A DNA stretch of 27,506 nucleotides from Lentihominibacter faecis (GTDB lineage: Bacteria; Bacillota; Clostridia; Peptostreptococcales; Anaerovoracaceae), in assembly GCF_014306095.1 (NCBI RefSeq), contig NZ_JACRWC010000058.1:1-27506 (forward strand). The letters run 5' to 3'. Each line of letters starts with the position of its first letter. The first letter of the stretch is position 1. Below, piece after piece: positions 7,273 through 15,129 of the stretch. The notes beneath the pieces are model-generated. The model saw only the letters and a list, made by a program, of their open reading frames with translations. It ran no database searches and was not told the DNA's origin. Made by a program: the position numbers and the translations under genes.

Positions 7273-8067
7273 ATGAATCAGGTGTTGATTTTCGCATTCT
7301 TATTTTTTATAGGAAGCTGCCTGGGATGGTGTATGGAAGTATTTTTTCGCCGCTTCTTTTCGCGAGCCAACCCGGAAAGAAAATGGATCAATCCGGGATT
7401 TCTCGCAGGACCGTATCTGCCCCTTTACGGCTTCGGTCTGTGGGGCATGTATGCCGTGTCCGCGCTGAGTGCTGTGGCTATGACGCCTAGCAAGGCACTG
7501 GATGTAGCAATCATTCTGGTGATCATGGCAGTGGTCATGACCATCATCGAATACATCGCAGGAATCATTTTTATCCGCGGTATGCATGTGAAACTCTGGG
7601 ACTACACGAAGGAAAAAGGCAATATCAAAGGTATCATCTGCCCCAAGTTTTCAGTCATATGGGGCCTGCTTGGATGCGTGTATTATTTCTTTGTCAACCC
7701 ATATGTGGTGGGCTGGGTCCACTGGCTTTCGCAGCATCTGGCATTTTCCTTTTTCATCGGCATGTTTTTCGGAGTGTTCGCCATCGACCTCTGGTATTCT
7801 CTCAACATCTCCGGTAAGGTGCGGGACTTCGCACAGGAAAAGGATATCGTGGTCAAATACGAGGAGCTGAAGGATTATCTCGCGCAGCAGCGGGAAGAGC
7901 TGGAAGAAAAGAAGCGTTTTGTGCTTGCGTTCAAGACTGAAATGCCGCTCAGCCGTCAGCTGGAAAAGTACAGTGAGCATATGGAACTGCTCCGAAAGCA
8001 GAGCGAGAGATTGAAGCATGTCAAAGAAAAGCTGGAAGAACGAATAGAGGAACGCAGACATGAGTAG
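7273..8067 (+). CDS. CmpB-like multi-pass membrane protein (putative ABC transporter type IV)
   Basis: A 264-residue integral membrane protein resembling the 'putative ABC-transporter type IV' (CmpB) family common in Clostridia, whose biochemical role is not established. About five hydrophobic segments are visible: near 4-22, 45-65, 73-98, 115-140 and 148-172. A family-like block INPGFLAGPYLPLYGFGLWG sits at the start of the second. The C-terminal 80 residues are charged and heptad-rich, predicting a cytosolic coiled coil. It starts 2 bases after the regulator's stop behind GGAGGAG and overlaps the next gene by 8 bases. No ATPase partner is nearby, so a transport function is not supported by context. 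Confidence 0.82.
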   Translation: MNQVLIFAFLFFIGSCLGWCMEVFFRRFFSRANPERKWINPGFLAGPYLPLYGFGLWGMYAVSALSAVAMTPSKALDVAIILVIMAVVMTIIEYIAGIIFIRGMHVKLWDYTKEKGNIKGIICPKFSVIWGLLGCVYYFFVNPYVVGWVHWLSQHLAFSFFIGMFFGVFAIDLWYSLNISGKVRDFAQEKDIVVKYEELKDYLAQQREELEEKKRFVLAFKTEMPLSRQLEKYSEHMELLRKQSERLKHVKEKLEERIEERRHE

Positions 8068-8761
8068 GCAGAAGGAAATCTATCAGGAGCTGCAAAGTTT
8101 GAGCGATCCGAAATATAAAGCGTTTCACGGCGGTCTGGTTCCAGGAGAGGAAAACCTGTTAGGGGTGAGGATCCCTGCCTTGCGCCGGTATGCCAGAGAG
8201 CTTTTTACAAAGTCCGGCGGGCGCGCGGATATCCTTTTGCAGGAGATCGGCGATTCCTGCTATGAAGAGATCACGCTGCAGGGCATGATCATCGGCCTGC
8301 AAAGGAATGTGCCCAGCGAAATGCTTTTTGCACAGATCAAAGGATTCGTTCCCAAAATCAGAAACTGGGCCATTTGCGATACGTTCTGCGCCAGTCTGAA
8401 GGAAACACGGAAGTACAGGGAAGATACCTGGGAATTTTTACGGCCGTATCTGCAAAGCGATCTGGAGTTTGACGTCAGGTTCGGCGTCGTGATGCTGCTG
8501 GATCATTATATGAAGCGGGAGTATCTGGACCGGCTGTTTGCGACAGCGCAGTCTGTCCGCCATGAAGGGTACTATGTTAAGATGGCGGTAGCGTGGCTGA
8601 TCTCTATTTGTTTCGTCAAGTTTTATGATGAGACGATGGTATTTATGAAACAGGCGAAGCTCGATGATTTTACATATAATAAAGCTTTGCAGAAGGCACG
8701 GGAAAGCCGGCAGATCTCAAATGTGCAGAAGGCGCAGCTGCAGGCGATGAAGCGGAGGTAA
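8060..8761 (+). CDS. AlkD-like DNA alkylation repair glycosylase
   Basis: A 233-residue HEAT-like repeat protein of the AlkD family, which removes bulky or positively charged alkylated bases from DNA. Residues equivalent to the AlkD active site are present: W103 and D107 in RNWAICDTFC, R140 in VRFGVVMLL, and W179 in VAWLIS, with nearly the spacing known for the Bacillus cereus enzyme. The length is normal. It overlaps the CmpB-like gene by 8 bases, and its TAA overlaps an ATG of the hydrogenase-like gene, so it belongs to the same transcription unit. Repair of DNA damaged under redox or nitrosative stress would fit the Crp/Fnr setting, but this is inference. Confidence 0.92.
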   Translation: MSRQKEIYQELQSLSDPKYKAFHGGLVPGEENLLGVRIPALRRYARELFTKSGGRADILLQEIGDSCYEEITLQGMIIGLQRNVPSEMLFAQIKGFVPKIRNWAICDTFCASLKETRKYREDTWEFLRPYLQSDLEFDVRFGVVMLLDHYMKREYLDRLFATAQSVRHEGYYVKMAVAWLISICFVKFYDETMVFMKQAKLDDFTYNKALQKARESRQISNVQKAQLQAMKRR

Positions 8762-8763
8762 TG

Positions 8764-10359
8764 ATGGAACTGAAAAAGATTATTTCCATGATAGGCGGCA
8801 AGATCCTGTATGGGACAGAAGAAATATTACGGCGGGAATATTCCTATGCGGTGGCTTCGGATCTGATGAGCAATGTCATGCTGGATACAGCGGATGACAG
8901 TATCCTCATTACGAGCCTTGTAAATCCGCAGGTCATTCGTGCCTCGGAGATGATGAACATAACATGCATCATCATCACCTGCGGAAAGACGGTGACGGAT
9001 GCTATGATCGAACTGGCTGCCAACCGGAACATAGCGCTGGTGAAGACAGATGATACGACGTTTACCGTATGTGGCAAACTTCATAGTCACGGACTTCGTG
9101 AAGGCCCTCTTTCTTTTGAAAACAAACACCTGACATCGATCCGGCTGGATCCGAAACGGTGTATAGGATGTACCCATTGTGCCAGAACCTGTCCAACGGA
9201 AGCAATCCGGATAAAATCGGGAAAAGCCGTGATTTCTGCAGAGCGCTGCATTGAATGCGGCATGTGCATCAAGGTTTGTCCTCGTCACGCCAACAGTCCG
9301 GTGACAGATGCTCCCGACTGTCTGGAAGCATATGATTACAAGATCGCCATCCCGGCATCGGCTTTTTTTGGACAGTTCCATAACATCAGATCCAGGAATC
9401 ATCTGCTGACAGCACTGAAGAGAGTGGGATTTGATGAAATCTATGAAGAAGCGATCGGTGCAGAGATGATCAGCTACCGGCTGCGGGAGCTTCTGCACAG
9501 TGGTAAACGAAAACTGCCGCTGATCTCCGCAGGGTGTCCGTCGATCCTGAATCTGATCCAGATCAGATTCCCCAATCTCATGGAGCATGTGGTGGACTAC
9601 CGTCCACCGGTGGAGGTAGTGGCAAGTATGGCACGGCGGGAAGCGGAGAGAAGACATCCTGACAAGAAGGTGGGGATCTTCTTTATCGCACCATGTACTG
9701 CGAAAATATCCTTTATCAAGGAAAGCGACGAGGTGGTTGATTCAGATATCGATAAGATGATCGCCATTTCGGACATCTACAAGCAGGTACTGCAGAATCT
9801 GGAAGAGCTGAAAGATGAGGAAATCGAAGATCTGGAGAAGGCAGGCATGACGGGACTTCGCTGGCCGAGTCCGGGAGGGGAGAGCCTGTCGCTGCAGACC
9901 GATGATTTTGTAGCGGTAGATGGTATTGATAAAGTGATCGATATTTTTGAAAAAATCGAGGATGAGAAGCTGGATGGACTGGCTTTTGTAGAGACGGAGG
10001 CGTGCCGCGGCGGATGTTTCGGCGGATCCCTTACCGTGGAAAACAGTTATTCAGCAAAGGCGAATATAAAACCGCTCATCGATGAGGCAAAGGAAAAGTA
10101 CGGAGAGCGGACTTTGAATCTGCCGGGAGAAGAGGATGAACTTCTCCGGAATCGTCCTCTTTGTTATCGCCCGGTTCTGCGGCTGGACGAGGATCTGGAT
10201 GTTTCCCTTAAAAAGATGGAAGAAATGGGGCGAGTTCTCAGCTCGCTGCCGGGGATCGACTGCGGCGTGTGCGGAGCCCCGAACTGCAGAGCCTTTGCAG
10301 AAGATATCGTAAAGGGTCTGGCGACAGAGCGGGAGTGCATTTTATACACTGTTAAGTAA
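8764..10359 (+). CDS. [FeFe]-hydrogenase-like protein with DRTGG and ferredoxin domains
   Basis: A 531-residue iron-sulfur protein. Start ATG 8764 is preferred over ATG 8761 because GGAGG (8754-8758) lies 5 rather than 2 bases away. Domain order: a DRTGG-like N-terminal domain (about 1-110); two 4Fe-4S motifs (C133/136/139/143 and C162/165/168/172); a [FeFe]-hydrogenase large-subunit core; and a C-terminal FeS domain (C500, C503, C508, C525). The H-cluster cysteines C258, C311, C414 and C418 are conserved, but the motifs differ from catalytic enzymes: L1 reads SAGCPS instead of TSCCP, so the proton-relay cysteine is lost; L2 is APCTAK; L3 is EACRGGCFGGS. This resembles sensory or uncharacterised (group C/D-like) hydrogenases. 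A redox or H2-sensing role is inferred. Confidence 0.88.
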   Translation: MELKKIISMIGGKILYGTEEILRREYSYAVASDLMSNVMLDTADDSILITSLVNPQVIRASEMMNITCIIITCGKTVTDAMIELAANRNIALVKTDDTTFTVCGKLHSHGLREGPLSFENKHLTSIRLDPKRCIGCTHCARTCPTEAIRIKSGKAVISAERCIECGMCIKVCPRHANSPVTDAPDCLEAYDYKIAIPASAFFGQFHNIRSRNHLLTALKRVGFDEIYEEAIGAEMISYRLRELLHSGKRKLPLISAGCPSILNLIQIRFPNLMEHVVDYRPPVEVVASMARREAERRHPDKKVGIFFIAPCTAKISFIKESDEVVDSDIDKMIAISDIYKQVLQNLEELKDEEIEDLEKAGMTGLRWPSPGGESLSLQTDDFVAVDGIDKVIDIFEKIEDEKLDGLAFVETEACRGGCFGGSLTVENSYSAKANIKPLIDEAKEKYGERTLNLPGEEDELLRNRPLCYRPVLRLDEDLDVSLKKMEEMGRVLSSLPGIDCGVCGAPNCRAFAEDIVKGLATERECILYTVK

Positions 10360-10365
10360 AAACGC

Positions 10366-10394
10366 TTGACAGCAATGAAACTCTGTTATATACT
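10366..10394 (+). promoter_or_regulatory. Near-consensus sigma-A promoter for ylxM-ffh
   Basis: TTGACA (10366-10371), a 17-bp spacer and TATACT (10389-10394). The predicted start is near 10401, only about 14 bases before the ylxM start codon, so the leader is almost just the ribosome site. The -35 begins 7 bases after the hydrogenase-like stop codon and no terminator separates them. Confidence 0.9.
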
Positions 10395-10414
10395 AGGCTG
10401 GTGAGGTGATGTCC

Positions 10415-10789
10415 ATGAAGATCGATGACGTGATCCAGACGAGCCTTTTGTATGATTTTTACGGAAGCCTTCTGACGGACAGACAGCGGGAAGTGATGGA
10501 ACTTTATTACGGAGAAAATCTGTCACTGTCAGAGATCGCAGCGGAGTTTTCCATCAGCAGACAGGGCGTGCATGATGCGCTCAAGAACGCCGGGAGGGCT
10601 TTGCATGAATACGAACAGAAGCTGGGGCTGGTAGACAAATTTCAGCAGAGCCGGGAAGCCATCGGAGATATCGATGAAAGGATCGAAGGATTGATGGAAG
10701 ACGTGCAGAAGCAGGAAGCGCTGGTGCCGGCGGAGGTTACAGCAGAATTACAGAAGATCAAAGATATTATAGATAAACTGGAGGAATAA
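10415..10789 (+). CDS. ylxM: YlxM family SRP-associated DNA-binding-like protein
   Basis: A 124-residue helix-turn-helix protein of the UPF0122/YlxM family, encoded beside ffh in most Firmicutes and reported in streptococci to interact with the signal recognition particle. A sigma-70 region-4-like fold is clear (LTDRQREVMELYYGENLSLS then EIAAEFSISRQGVHDALKN), followed by a charged helical tail. Start ATG 10415 (MKIDDVIQ) is chosen because GTGAGG at 10401-10406 is 8 bases away; ATG 10409 overlaps that site. It lies 4 bases before ffh. Confidence 0.95.
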   Translation: MKIDDVIQTSLLYDFYGSLLTDRQREVMELYYGENLSLSEIAAEFSISRQGVHDALKNAGRALHEYEQKLGLVDKFQQSREAIGDIDERIEGLMEDVQKQEALVPAEVTAELQKIKDIIDKLEE

Positions 10790-10793
10790 GCCT

Positions 10794-12134
10794 ATGGCAT
10801 TCGAAGGATTGTCCGAAAAACTGCAGAATGTCTTTAAAGGCCTGAAGGGAAAAGGAAGCCTGACGGAGGCAGACATCAACGCAGCCATGCGTGAAGTCAA
10901 GCTGGCTCTGCTAGAGGCGGATGTAAACTTCAAGGTCGTAAAGGAATTCGTAGACAGCGTGAAACAGAAATCGCTGGGCGAAGAAGTTATGGCGAGCCTG
11001 ACCCCGGGTCAGCAGGTGATCAAGATCGTAAACGATGAGCTTACCGAGCTGATGGGCGGGACCGGAAGCAAACTGACCTATTCCCCGAAGGGGTTTACGG
11101 TATACATGATGGTCGGTCTGCAGGGTACCGGTAAAACAACCACCTGCGGCAAGCTGGCCAATTATCTTAAGAAAAACGGCAAGAAACCAATGCTGTGCGC
11201 ATGCGATATCTATCGTCCGGCCGCTATCGACCAGCTGGAAGTAGTGGGAAAGGCAGTAGATACACCGGTGTTCACCATGCGGGAAAGCCGGGAGCCTGAG
11301 AAGATCGCTCTGGCGGCTATAAAAGAGGCGGAACGAAAAGGCTGCAATGTGCTGATCGTCGATACTGCAGGCCGGCTGCAGATCGATGAAGAACTGATGG
11401 AGGAGCTGGTTCGCCTGAAGGGAGCTATCAAGCCTCATGAGATCCTTCTGGTTGTCGATGCGCTGACCGGTCAGGATGCAGTCAATGCGGCAGAGGGGTT
11501 CAACGACAGACTCGGTATCGACGGCATTATCATGACTAAGATGGACGGCGACTCCCGAGGCGGTGCGGCGCTTTCTGCAAAAAAGGTGACAGGAAGACCT
11601 GTGAAATTCGTCGGTACGGGTGAAAAATTCGATGCGCTGGAGCCGTTTCATCCGGAGCGTATGGCAAGCCGGATCCTGGGCATGGGCGATATGCTCACCC
11701 TCATCGAAAAGGCACAGGAAGACTACGATGAACAGAAGGCGCAGGAACTGGAAAAGCGTCTGCGCAAGAATCAGTTTACGCTGGAGGATTTCCTGGAGCA
11801 GATGGGTCAGATCCGCAAGATGGGCGGGATTGGCAAACTGCTGGGAATGATGCCCGGAATGAACAGCCGGGCGATGCAGAACGTAAACGTGGAGCAGAGC
11901 GAGCGCGACTTTGTCCAGATGGAAGCGATCATCCAGTCTATGACGCGGGAAGAAAGGGAAAACCCTTCCATCCTCAATGCCAGCAGAAGAAAGCGGATTG
12001 CAGCAGGATCGGGTCAGCCGGTCTCTAAGATCAATCAGCTGGTGAAGCGGTATGACGAGACGAGAAAGATGATGAAGAGCTTCACGGGAAAAGGCGGAGC
12101 AGGCAGGATGAACCGGATGTTCCGCGGCATGTAA
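10794..12134 (+). CDS. ffh: Signal recognition particle GTPase Ffh
   Basis: A 446-residue SRP54 homologue that binds 4.5S/6S RNA and signal sequences and docks with FtsY to target nascent membrane proteins. The N-domain helical bundle is followed by the G domain with [38 protein letters not shown] and the [14 protein letters not shown] end. The Met-rich M domain carries [10 protein letters not shown], an SRP-RNA-binding segment near [13 protein letters not shown], and a Gly/Met tail ending in FRGM. The length is typical. Start ATG follows GGAGGA closely. It is cotranscribed with ylxM. The SRP RNA gene itself is not in this window. Confidence 0.98.
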   Translation: MAFEGLSEKLQNVFKGLKGKGSLTEADINAAMREVKLALLEADVNFKVVKEFVDSVKQKSLGEEVMASLTPGQQVIKIVNDELTELMGGTGSKLTYSPKGFTVYMMVGLQGTGKTTTCGKLANYLKKNGKKPMLCACDIYRPAAIDQLEVVGKAVDTPVFTMRESREPEKIALAAIKEAERKGCNVLIVDTAGRLQIDEELMEELVRLKGAIKPHEILLVVDALTGQDAVNAAEGFNDRLGIDGIIMTKMDGDSRGGAALSAKKVTGRPVKFVGTGEKFDALEPFHPERMASRILGMGDMLTLIEKAQEDYDEQKAQELEKRLRKNQFTLEDFLEQMGQIRKMGGIGKLLGMMPGMNSRAMQNVNVEQSERDFVQMEAIIQSMTREERENPSILNASRRKRIAAGSGQPVSKINQLVKRYDETRKMMKSFTGKGGAGRMNRMFRGM

Positions 12135-12146
12135 GCAAGATCGAAC

Positions 12147-12170
12147 AAGTCCGATGCAGGACTTTTCTAT
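12147..12170 (+). terminator. Weak hairpin between ffh and rpsP
   Basis: AAGTCC (12147-12152), loop GATGCA, then GGACTT (12159-12164) followed by TTCTAT. The stem is only 6 bp and the T tract short, so at best it is a partial terminator, attenuator or processing site separating ffh from the rpsP group. Confidence 0.4.
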
Positions 12171-12211
12171 ATAACAATTATAACGAATATATTTTAGGAG
12201 GAAATAAAGAA

Positions 12212-12451
12212 ATGGTTAAAATCAGACTGAAGAGAATGGGAGCAAACAAGAAGCCTTTTTACCGTGTAGTAGTTGCAGATTCCAGAGCACCAAGAGATGG
12301 TAAGTTCATCGAAGAGATCGGATACTACAACCCGATGACTGACCCGGCTGACATCAAGATCGATGAGGAAAAGGCTCAGAAATGGCTGGGAACAGGTGCA
12401 CAGCCGACAGATACAGTGAAAAAACTTTTCCAGAAGAGCGGCATTTTATAG
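12212..12451 (+). CDS. rpsP: 30S ribosomal protein S16
   Basis: A 79-residue S16 protein beginning [20 protein letters not shown], the family signature, and containing [21 protein letters not shown]16 binds 16S rRNA early in 30S assembly. The ribosome site AGGAGG is about 10 bases upstream. It is first in the rpsP-khpA-rimM-trmD order that is conserved across Firmicutes; the encoded proteins concern 30S and tRNA maturation. Confidence 0.98.
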   Translation: MVKIRLKRMGANKKPFYRVVVADSRAPRDGKFIEEIGYYNPMTDPADIKIDEEKAQKWLGTGAQPTDTVKKLFQKSGIL

Positions 12452-12466
12452 AAAGCGGTGAAACCA

Positions 12467-12697
12467 ATGGGAGAATTAGTTAGTGCAATTGCAAAGTCGC
12501 TGGTAGAAAACCCGGAGGCTGTTGAAGTTTCTGAGGAACAATCCAATGGCACTACAGTGGTACAGCTGAAGGTGGCACCCGATGATATGGGAAAGGTGAT
12601 CGGCAAACAGGGCCGGATCGCCAAAGCCATCCGAACTGTTGTGAAAGCAGCGGCAACCAAGGCTAATATCAGAGTAGTCGTAGAAATCGTTCAGTAA
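12467..12697 (+). CDS. khpA: KH domain RNA-binding protein KhpA
   Basis: A 76-residue single-KH-domain protein. Start ATG 12467 (MGELVSAIAKSLVENPE) is chosen over an in-frame GTG at 12458 because it matches the family N-terminus. The GxxG loop is GKQG at residues 46-49, within VIGKQGRIAKAIR. KhpA pairs with KhpB/EloR to bind RNA and influence cell elongation and translation in Gram-positive bacteria. Its usual position between rpsP and rimM is kept. The ribosome site is poor (only GGTG), so translational coupling to rpsP, which ends 15 bases upstream, is likely. Confidence 0.95.
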   Translation: MGELVSAIAKSLVENPEAVEVSEEQSNGTTVVQLKVAPDDMGKVIGKQGRIAKAIRTVVKAAATKANIRVVVEIVQ

Positions 12698-12708
12698 AGA
12701 AAATGAAG

Positions 12709-12756
12709 GGCACATGTATTTTTTAATATATGTGCCTGTCTTATATTGTAACAGGC
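12709..12756 (+). promoter_or_regulatory. Two mutually exclusive hairpins in the khpA-rimM gap
   Basis: Hairpin A pairs 12709-12720 (GGCACATGTATT) with 12725-12736 (AATATATGTGCC): 12 pairs, one G-U, loop TTTT. Hairpin B pairs GCCTGT (12734-12739) with ACAGGC (12751-12756). They share 12734-12736, so only one can form at a time. Hairpin B covers part of the AGGCGG ribosome site of rimM (start 12764); A would free it. Hairpin A lacks a T tract, so it is not a typical terminator. Confidence 0.5.
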
Positions 12757-12763
12757 GGTAAAT

Positions 12764-13261
12764 ATGGAGAAAATCAAAATCGGCAAGATCGTCAATGCAG
12801 TCGGTCTGAAAGGGGAAGTCAAGGTTTATAATTATTCGGACAGCGAGGAGGTCTATGAGAGAACTCCCGAGATCTATGCAGGAGACAGACTGCTTAAGGT
12901 GCAGAATGTGCGCATGCAGAAGAATATGGTCATTCTCAAGCTCTCCGGTATCGATGATCGGAATGCGGCAGAGGCTGCAAAGGGCACGGAGCTTTTTATT
13001 ACGGAAGCGGATCTTCCAGAGCTTCCGGAAGGACAATTCTACATTCGTGATCTGATCGGTATGGAAGTGGAAGAACAGGGCGGCTCTTTTCATGGAGTCG
13101 TAACAGATGTCCTGCAGAATACAGCACAGGATATCTTCGAAGTAAAACGTGATGATGGAAAAACGGTACTCATCCCGAAAGTGGATGCATTTGTACAGAA
13201 AATAGATGGAAAAGAGCGGTTGATCACGGTGACGCTGATCGAGGGTCTTACGGATTTATAG
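12764..13261 (+). CDS. rimM: 16S rRNA processing protein RimM
   Basis: A 165-residue ribosome maturation factor that binds S19 and assists assembly of the 30S head. The N-terminal RimM barrel (MEKIKIGKIVNAVGLKGEVKVYNYSD type start) runs to about residue 80, then a PRC barrel (FYIRDLIGMEV, GVVTDVLQNTAQDIFEV, VLIPKVDAFV). The length is normal. The ribosome site AGGCGG may be masked by the hairpin described at 12709-12756. It is 12 bases ahead of trmD. Confidence 0.96.
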   Translation: MEKIKIGKIVNAVGLKGEVKVYNYSDSEEVYERTPEIYAGDRLLKVQNVRMQKNMVILKLSGIDDRNAAEAAKGTELFITEADLPELPEGQFYIRDLIGMEVEEQGGSFHGVVTDVLQNTAQDIFEVKRDDGKTVLIPKVDAFVQKIDGKERLITVTLIEGLTDL

Positions 13262-13273
13262 GGAGTGAAACGA

Positions 13274-14017
13274 ATGAAAATAGATGTATTGACATTGTTT
13301 CCGGAGATGTTTCGCCCTGTTATGGAAAGCAGTATGCTGGGACGGGCGGTCGCCGCAGGGATCCTGCAGATCAAAGCGACCGACATACGGCAGTTCAGCC
13401 ATGACAAGCACAATAAGGCGGATGATTATCCCTTTGGAGGCGGAGGCGGCATGGTCATGATGGCTGATCCTGTTTTCGGTGCAATGGAATCCGTTGAGGC
13501 TGAAAACAAAAAAGTGATATATATGTCGCCGCGCGGGAAGATCCTCGATCGCGAGAAGATCGAAGAACTTTCGAAGATCCCGGAGATGGTCATTCTATGC
13601 GGCCATTACGAAGGAGTGGATCAGAGGGCGCTGGATCACTGGAATGCAGAGGAGATCTCCATTGGTGACTACGTACTGACAGGAGGAGAGCTCCCTGCGA
13701 TGGTACTGATCGATTCTGTGGCACGTATGATACCGGGAGTACTGGGAAATGAGAATTCTGCACTGGATGAATCGGTGTATTCAGGGCTTTTAGAGCATCC
13801 TCAGTATACGAAACCGCGGGAATATCGGGGGCTTGAGATCCCGGAGGTGCTGACAAGCGGCAATCATAAGCAGATCGATCTGTGGCGATTTAAGCAGTCT
13901 TTAGCGTTGACAAAAGAACGTCGCCCGGATCTTCTGAAACGATATCTGGAGCAGGAGCATGCTTTCTCGAAAGAGGAACGGCGTATTCTTGAAGAAATCA
14001 TGAAAATGGAGCGGTAG
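13274..14017 (+). CDS. trmD: tRNA (guanine-N1)-methyltransferase
   Basis: A 247-residue SPOUT methyltransferase that forms m1G37 in tRNAs, preventing +1 frameshifts. Start ATG 13274 (MKIDVLTLFPEMF, the family start) has GGGAG 8 bases upstream; an upstream GTG at 13265 is rejected. The motifs DDYPFGGGGGMVM, LCGHYEGVDQR and the trefoil-knot SAM site ISIGDYVLTGGELPA are intact, with the C-terminal tRNA-binding KPREYRGLEIPEVL. In most Firmicutes rplS (L19) follows trmD; here it does not. Confidence 0.97.
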   Translation: MKIDVLTLFPEMFRPVMESSMLGRAVAAGILQIKATDIRQFSHDKHNKADDYPFGGGGGMVMMADPVFGAMESVEAENKKVIYMSPRGKILDREKIEELSKIPEMVILCGHYEGVDQRALDHWNAEEISIGDYVLTGGELPAMVLIDSVARMIPGVLGNENSALDESVYSGLLEHPQYTKPREYRGLEIPEVLTSGNHKQIDLWRFKQSLALTKERRPDLLKRYLEQEHAFSKEERRILEEIMKMER

Positions 14018-14023
14018 CATTGC

Positions 14024-14050
14024 ATGAAAAAGTTCTTTGGTGTAAAATAA
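14024..14050 (+). CDS. Possible 8-codon leader ORF before the HlyD-like gene
   Basis: ATG at 14024 opens MKKFFGVK and stops at TAA 14048-14050, four bases before the ATG of the HlyD-like gene. That gene has no good ribosome site of its own, while this mini-ORF has GGAG at 14008-14011. Translation of the mini-ORF could couple to the next start. It could equally be chance. Confidence 0.25.
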   Translation: MKKFFGVK

Positions 14051-14054
14051 AACA

Positions 14055-15128
14055 ATGAAACGAAAACTGACAAAGAAGACAAAACGAGCAATTTTTTTAT
14101 ATATCGTGATCCTGTTGCTTTTGTTTACCATCGTAGAGGTTTTGCCAAAGGTGACAGATATTTTTGAAACAACACAGGTTCTGGAACCTGGCACGCTGAC
14201 TTTGTCCTATGAAACGAAGGGTTACTTCGTCAAGACGGAAGAGATCGGGGTGGCTGCAGATTCCGGTGAAATCGAATATCCGGTGACGGAGGGGACCGTC
14301 GTAAAGAAGGGCGCCGAGGTGGTTTCCGTAAAGGCGGACAGCAGTAAGGATTCGGAATCGACGCGGTTCTCGGACTGTATGGATCGCCTCAAGGGATACG
14401 ATGGACTGGTCGATTCCTGCAGCGCTTCAATAAGCGGAGTGTTCAGTCTGTCCATTGATGGTTATGAGAACTATCTGACTCCGGAAAAAATGGAAAAAGT
14501 CAAGCGTGAAACAGTGGAGAGCCAGTCATACAGGACGACCGATCTGAAAAGATCTTCGGTGATCAAGGGAGAACCGATCTTTAAGATCTCAGGAGATGAT
14601 GTATGGTATATACTCTGCTGGATCGACAAGGAGAACGTCAGAAACTATCAGGAAGGAAATGAGGTGACGCTGCAGCTTCCTGACGGCGATGTGGATGCGA
14701 CCGTATACAAGGTGAAGAAGGATGGCGATGAGTATCGTGTGATTTTCTTCCTGGATGTATATTATAAAAGTTTCGCAGCAAGCCGTGAAGAAGACATGAA
14801 GGTGGTGGCAAGCGACAGTTCAGGTCTGATCGTAAGCAATAAGGCGATCGTAGAAAAGAACGGCAAAAAAGGCGTTTATGTAAAAAATAAAAACGGGAAT
14901 TATATCTTCAAGCAGATAAAGGTGATCGCAACAGACGGAAAGGATTCCGTCCTGAGTGACGCAGCCTTTACGGATGAAAACGGCAAGCAGATCACGACAG
15001 TAAATGTGTATGATGAAGTGCTTCGTCATCCAGGCAATGCATTGGAAGAGGATTTGAAAAAAGAAGCGAATAAAGAAAAAAATACGAAAAACACAGAAGA
15101 AAGTACAGAGCAGAAAGAGGCGAATTAA
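14055..15128 (+). CDS. HlyD-like single-pass membrane protein of the sepF cluster
   Basis: A 357-residue protein with a basic N-terminus, one transmembrane segment (about residues 12-31, AIFLYIVILLLLFTIVEVLP) and a large extracytoplasmic part. Residues about 60-100 (GEIEYPVTEGTVVKKGAEVVSV) look like a lipoyl/barrel-sandwich domain as in HlyD or membrane-fusion proteins, and a later beta-rich section (VTLQLPDGDVDATVYKV) fits the same fold. The last 35 residues are a Lys/Glu/Asn-rich tail. It lies one base before yggS and upstream of sepF and divIVA, as in many Clostridia, hinting at an envelope or division role. No ABC transporter or outer partner is nearby. The exact function is unknown. The start lacks a strong ribosome site. 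Confidence 0.78.
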   Translation: MKRKLTKKTKRAIFLYIVILLLLFTIVEVLPKVTDIFETTQVLEPGTLTLSYETKGYFVKTEEIGVAADSGEIEYPVTEGTVVKKGAEVVSVKADSSKDSESTRFSDCMDRLKGYDGLVDSCSASISGVFSLSIDGYENYLTPEKMEKVKRETVESQSYRTTDLKRSSVIKGEPIFKISGDDVWYILCWIDKENVRNYQEGNEVTLQLPDGDVDATVYKVKKDGDEYRVIFFLDVYYKSFAASREEDMKVVASDSSGLIVSNKAIVEKNGKKGVYVKNKNGNYIFKQIKVIATDGKDSVLSDAAFTDENGKQITTVNVYDEVLRHPGNALEEDLKKEANKEKNTKNTEESTEQKEAN

Positions 15129-15129
15129 G

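Noticed and set aside
8827..9657. 276-codon ORF antisense to the hydrogenase-like gene
   Set aside because: The sense gene has complete cluster motifs; the antisense product has no recognisable features.
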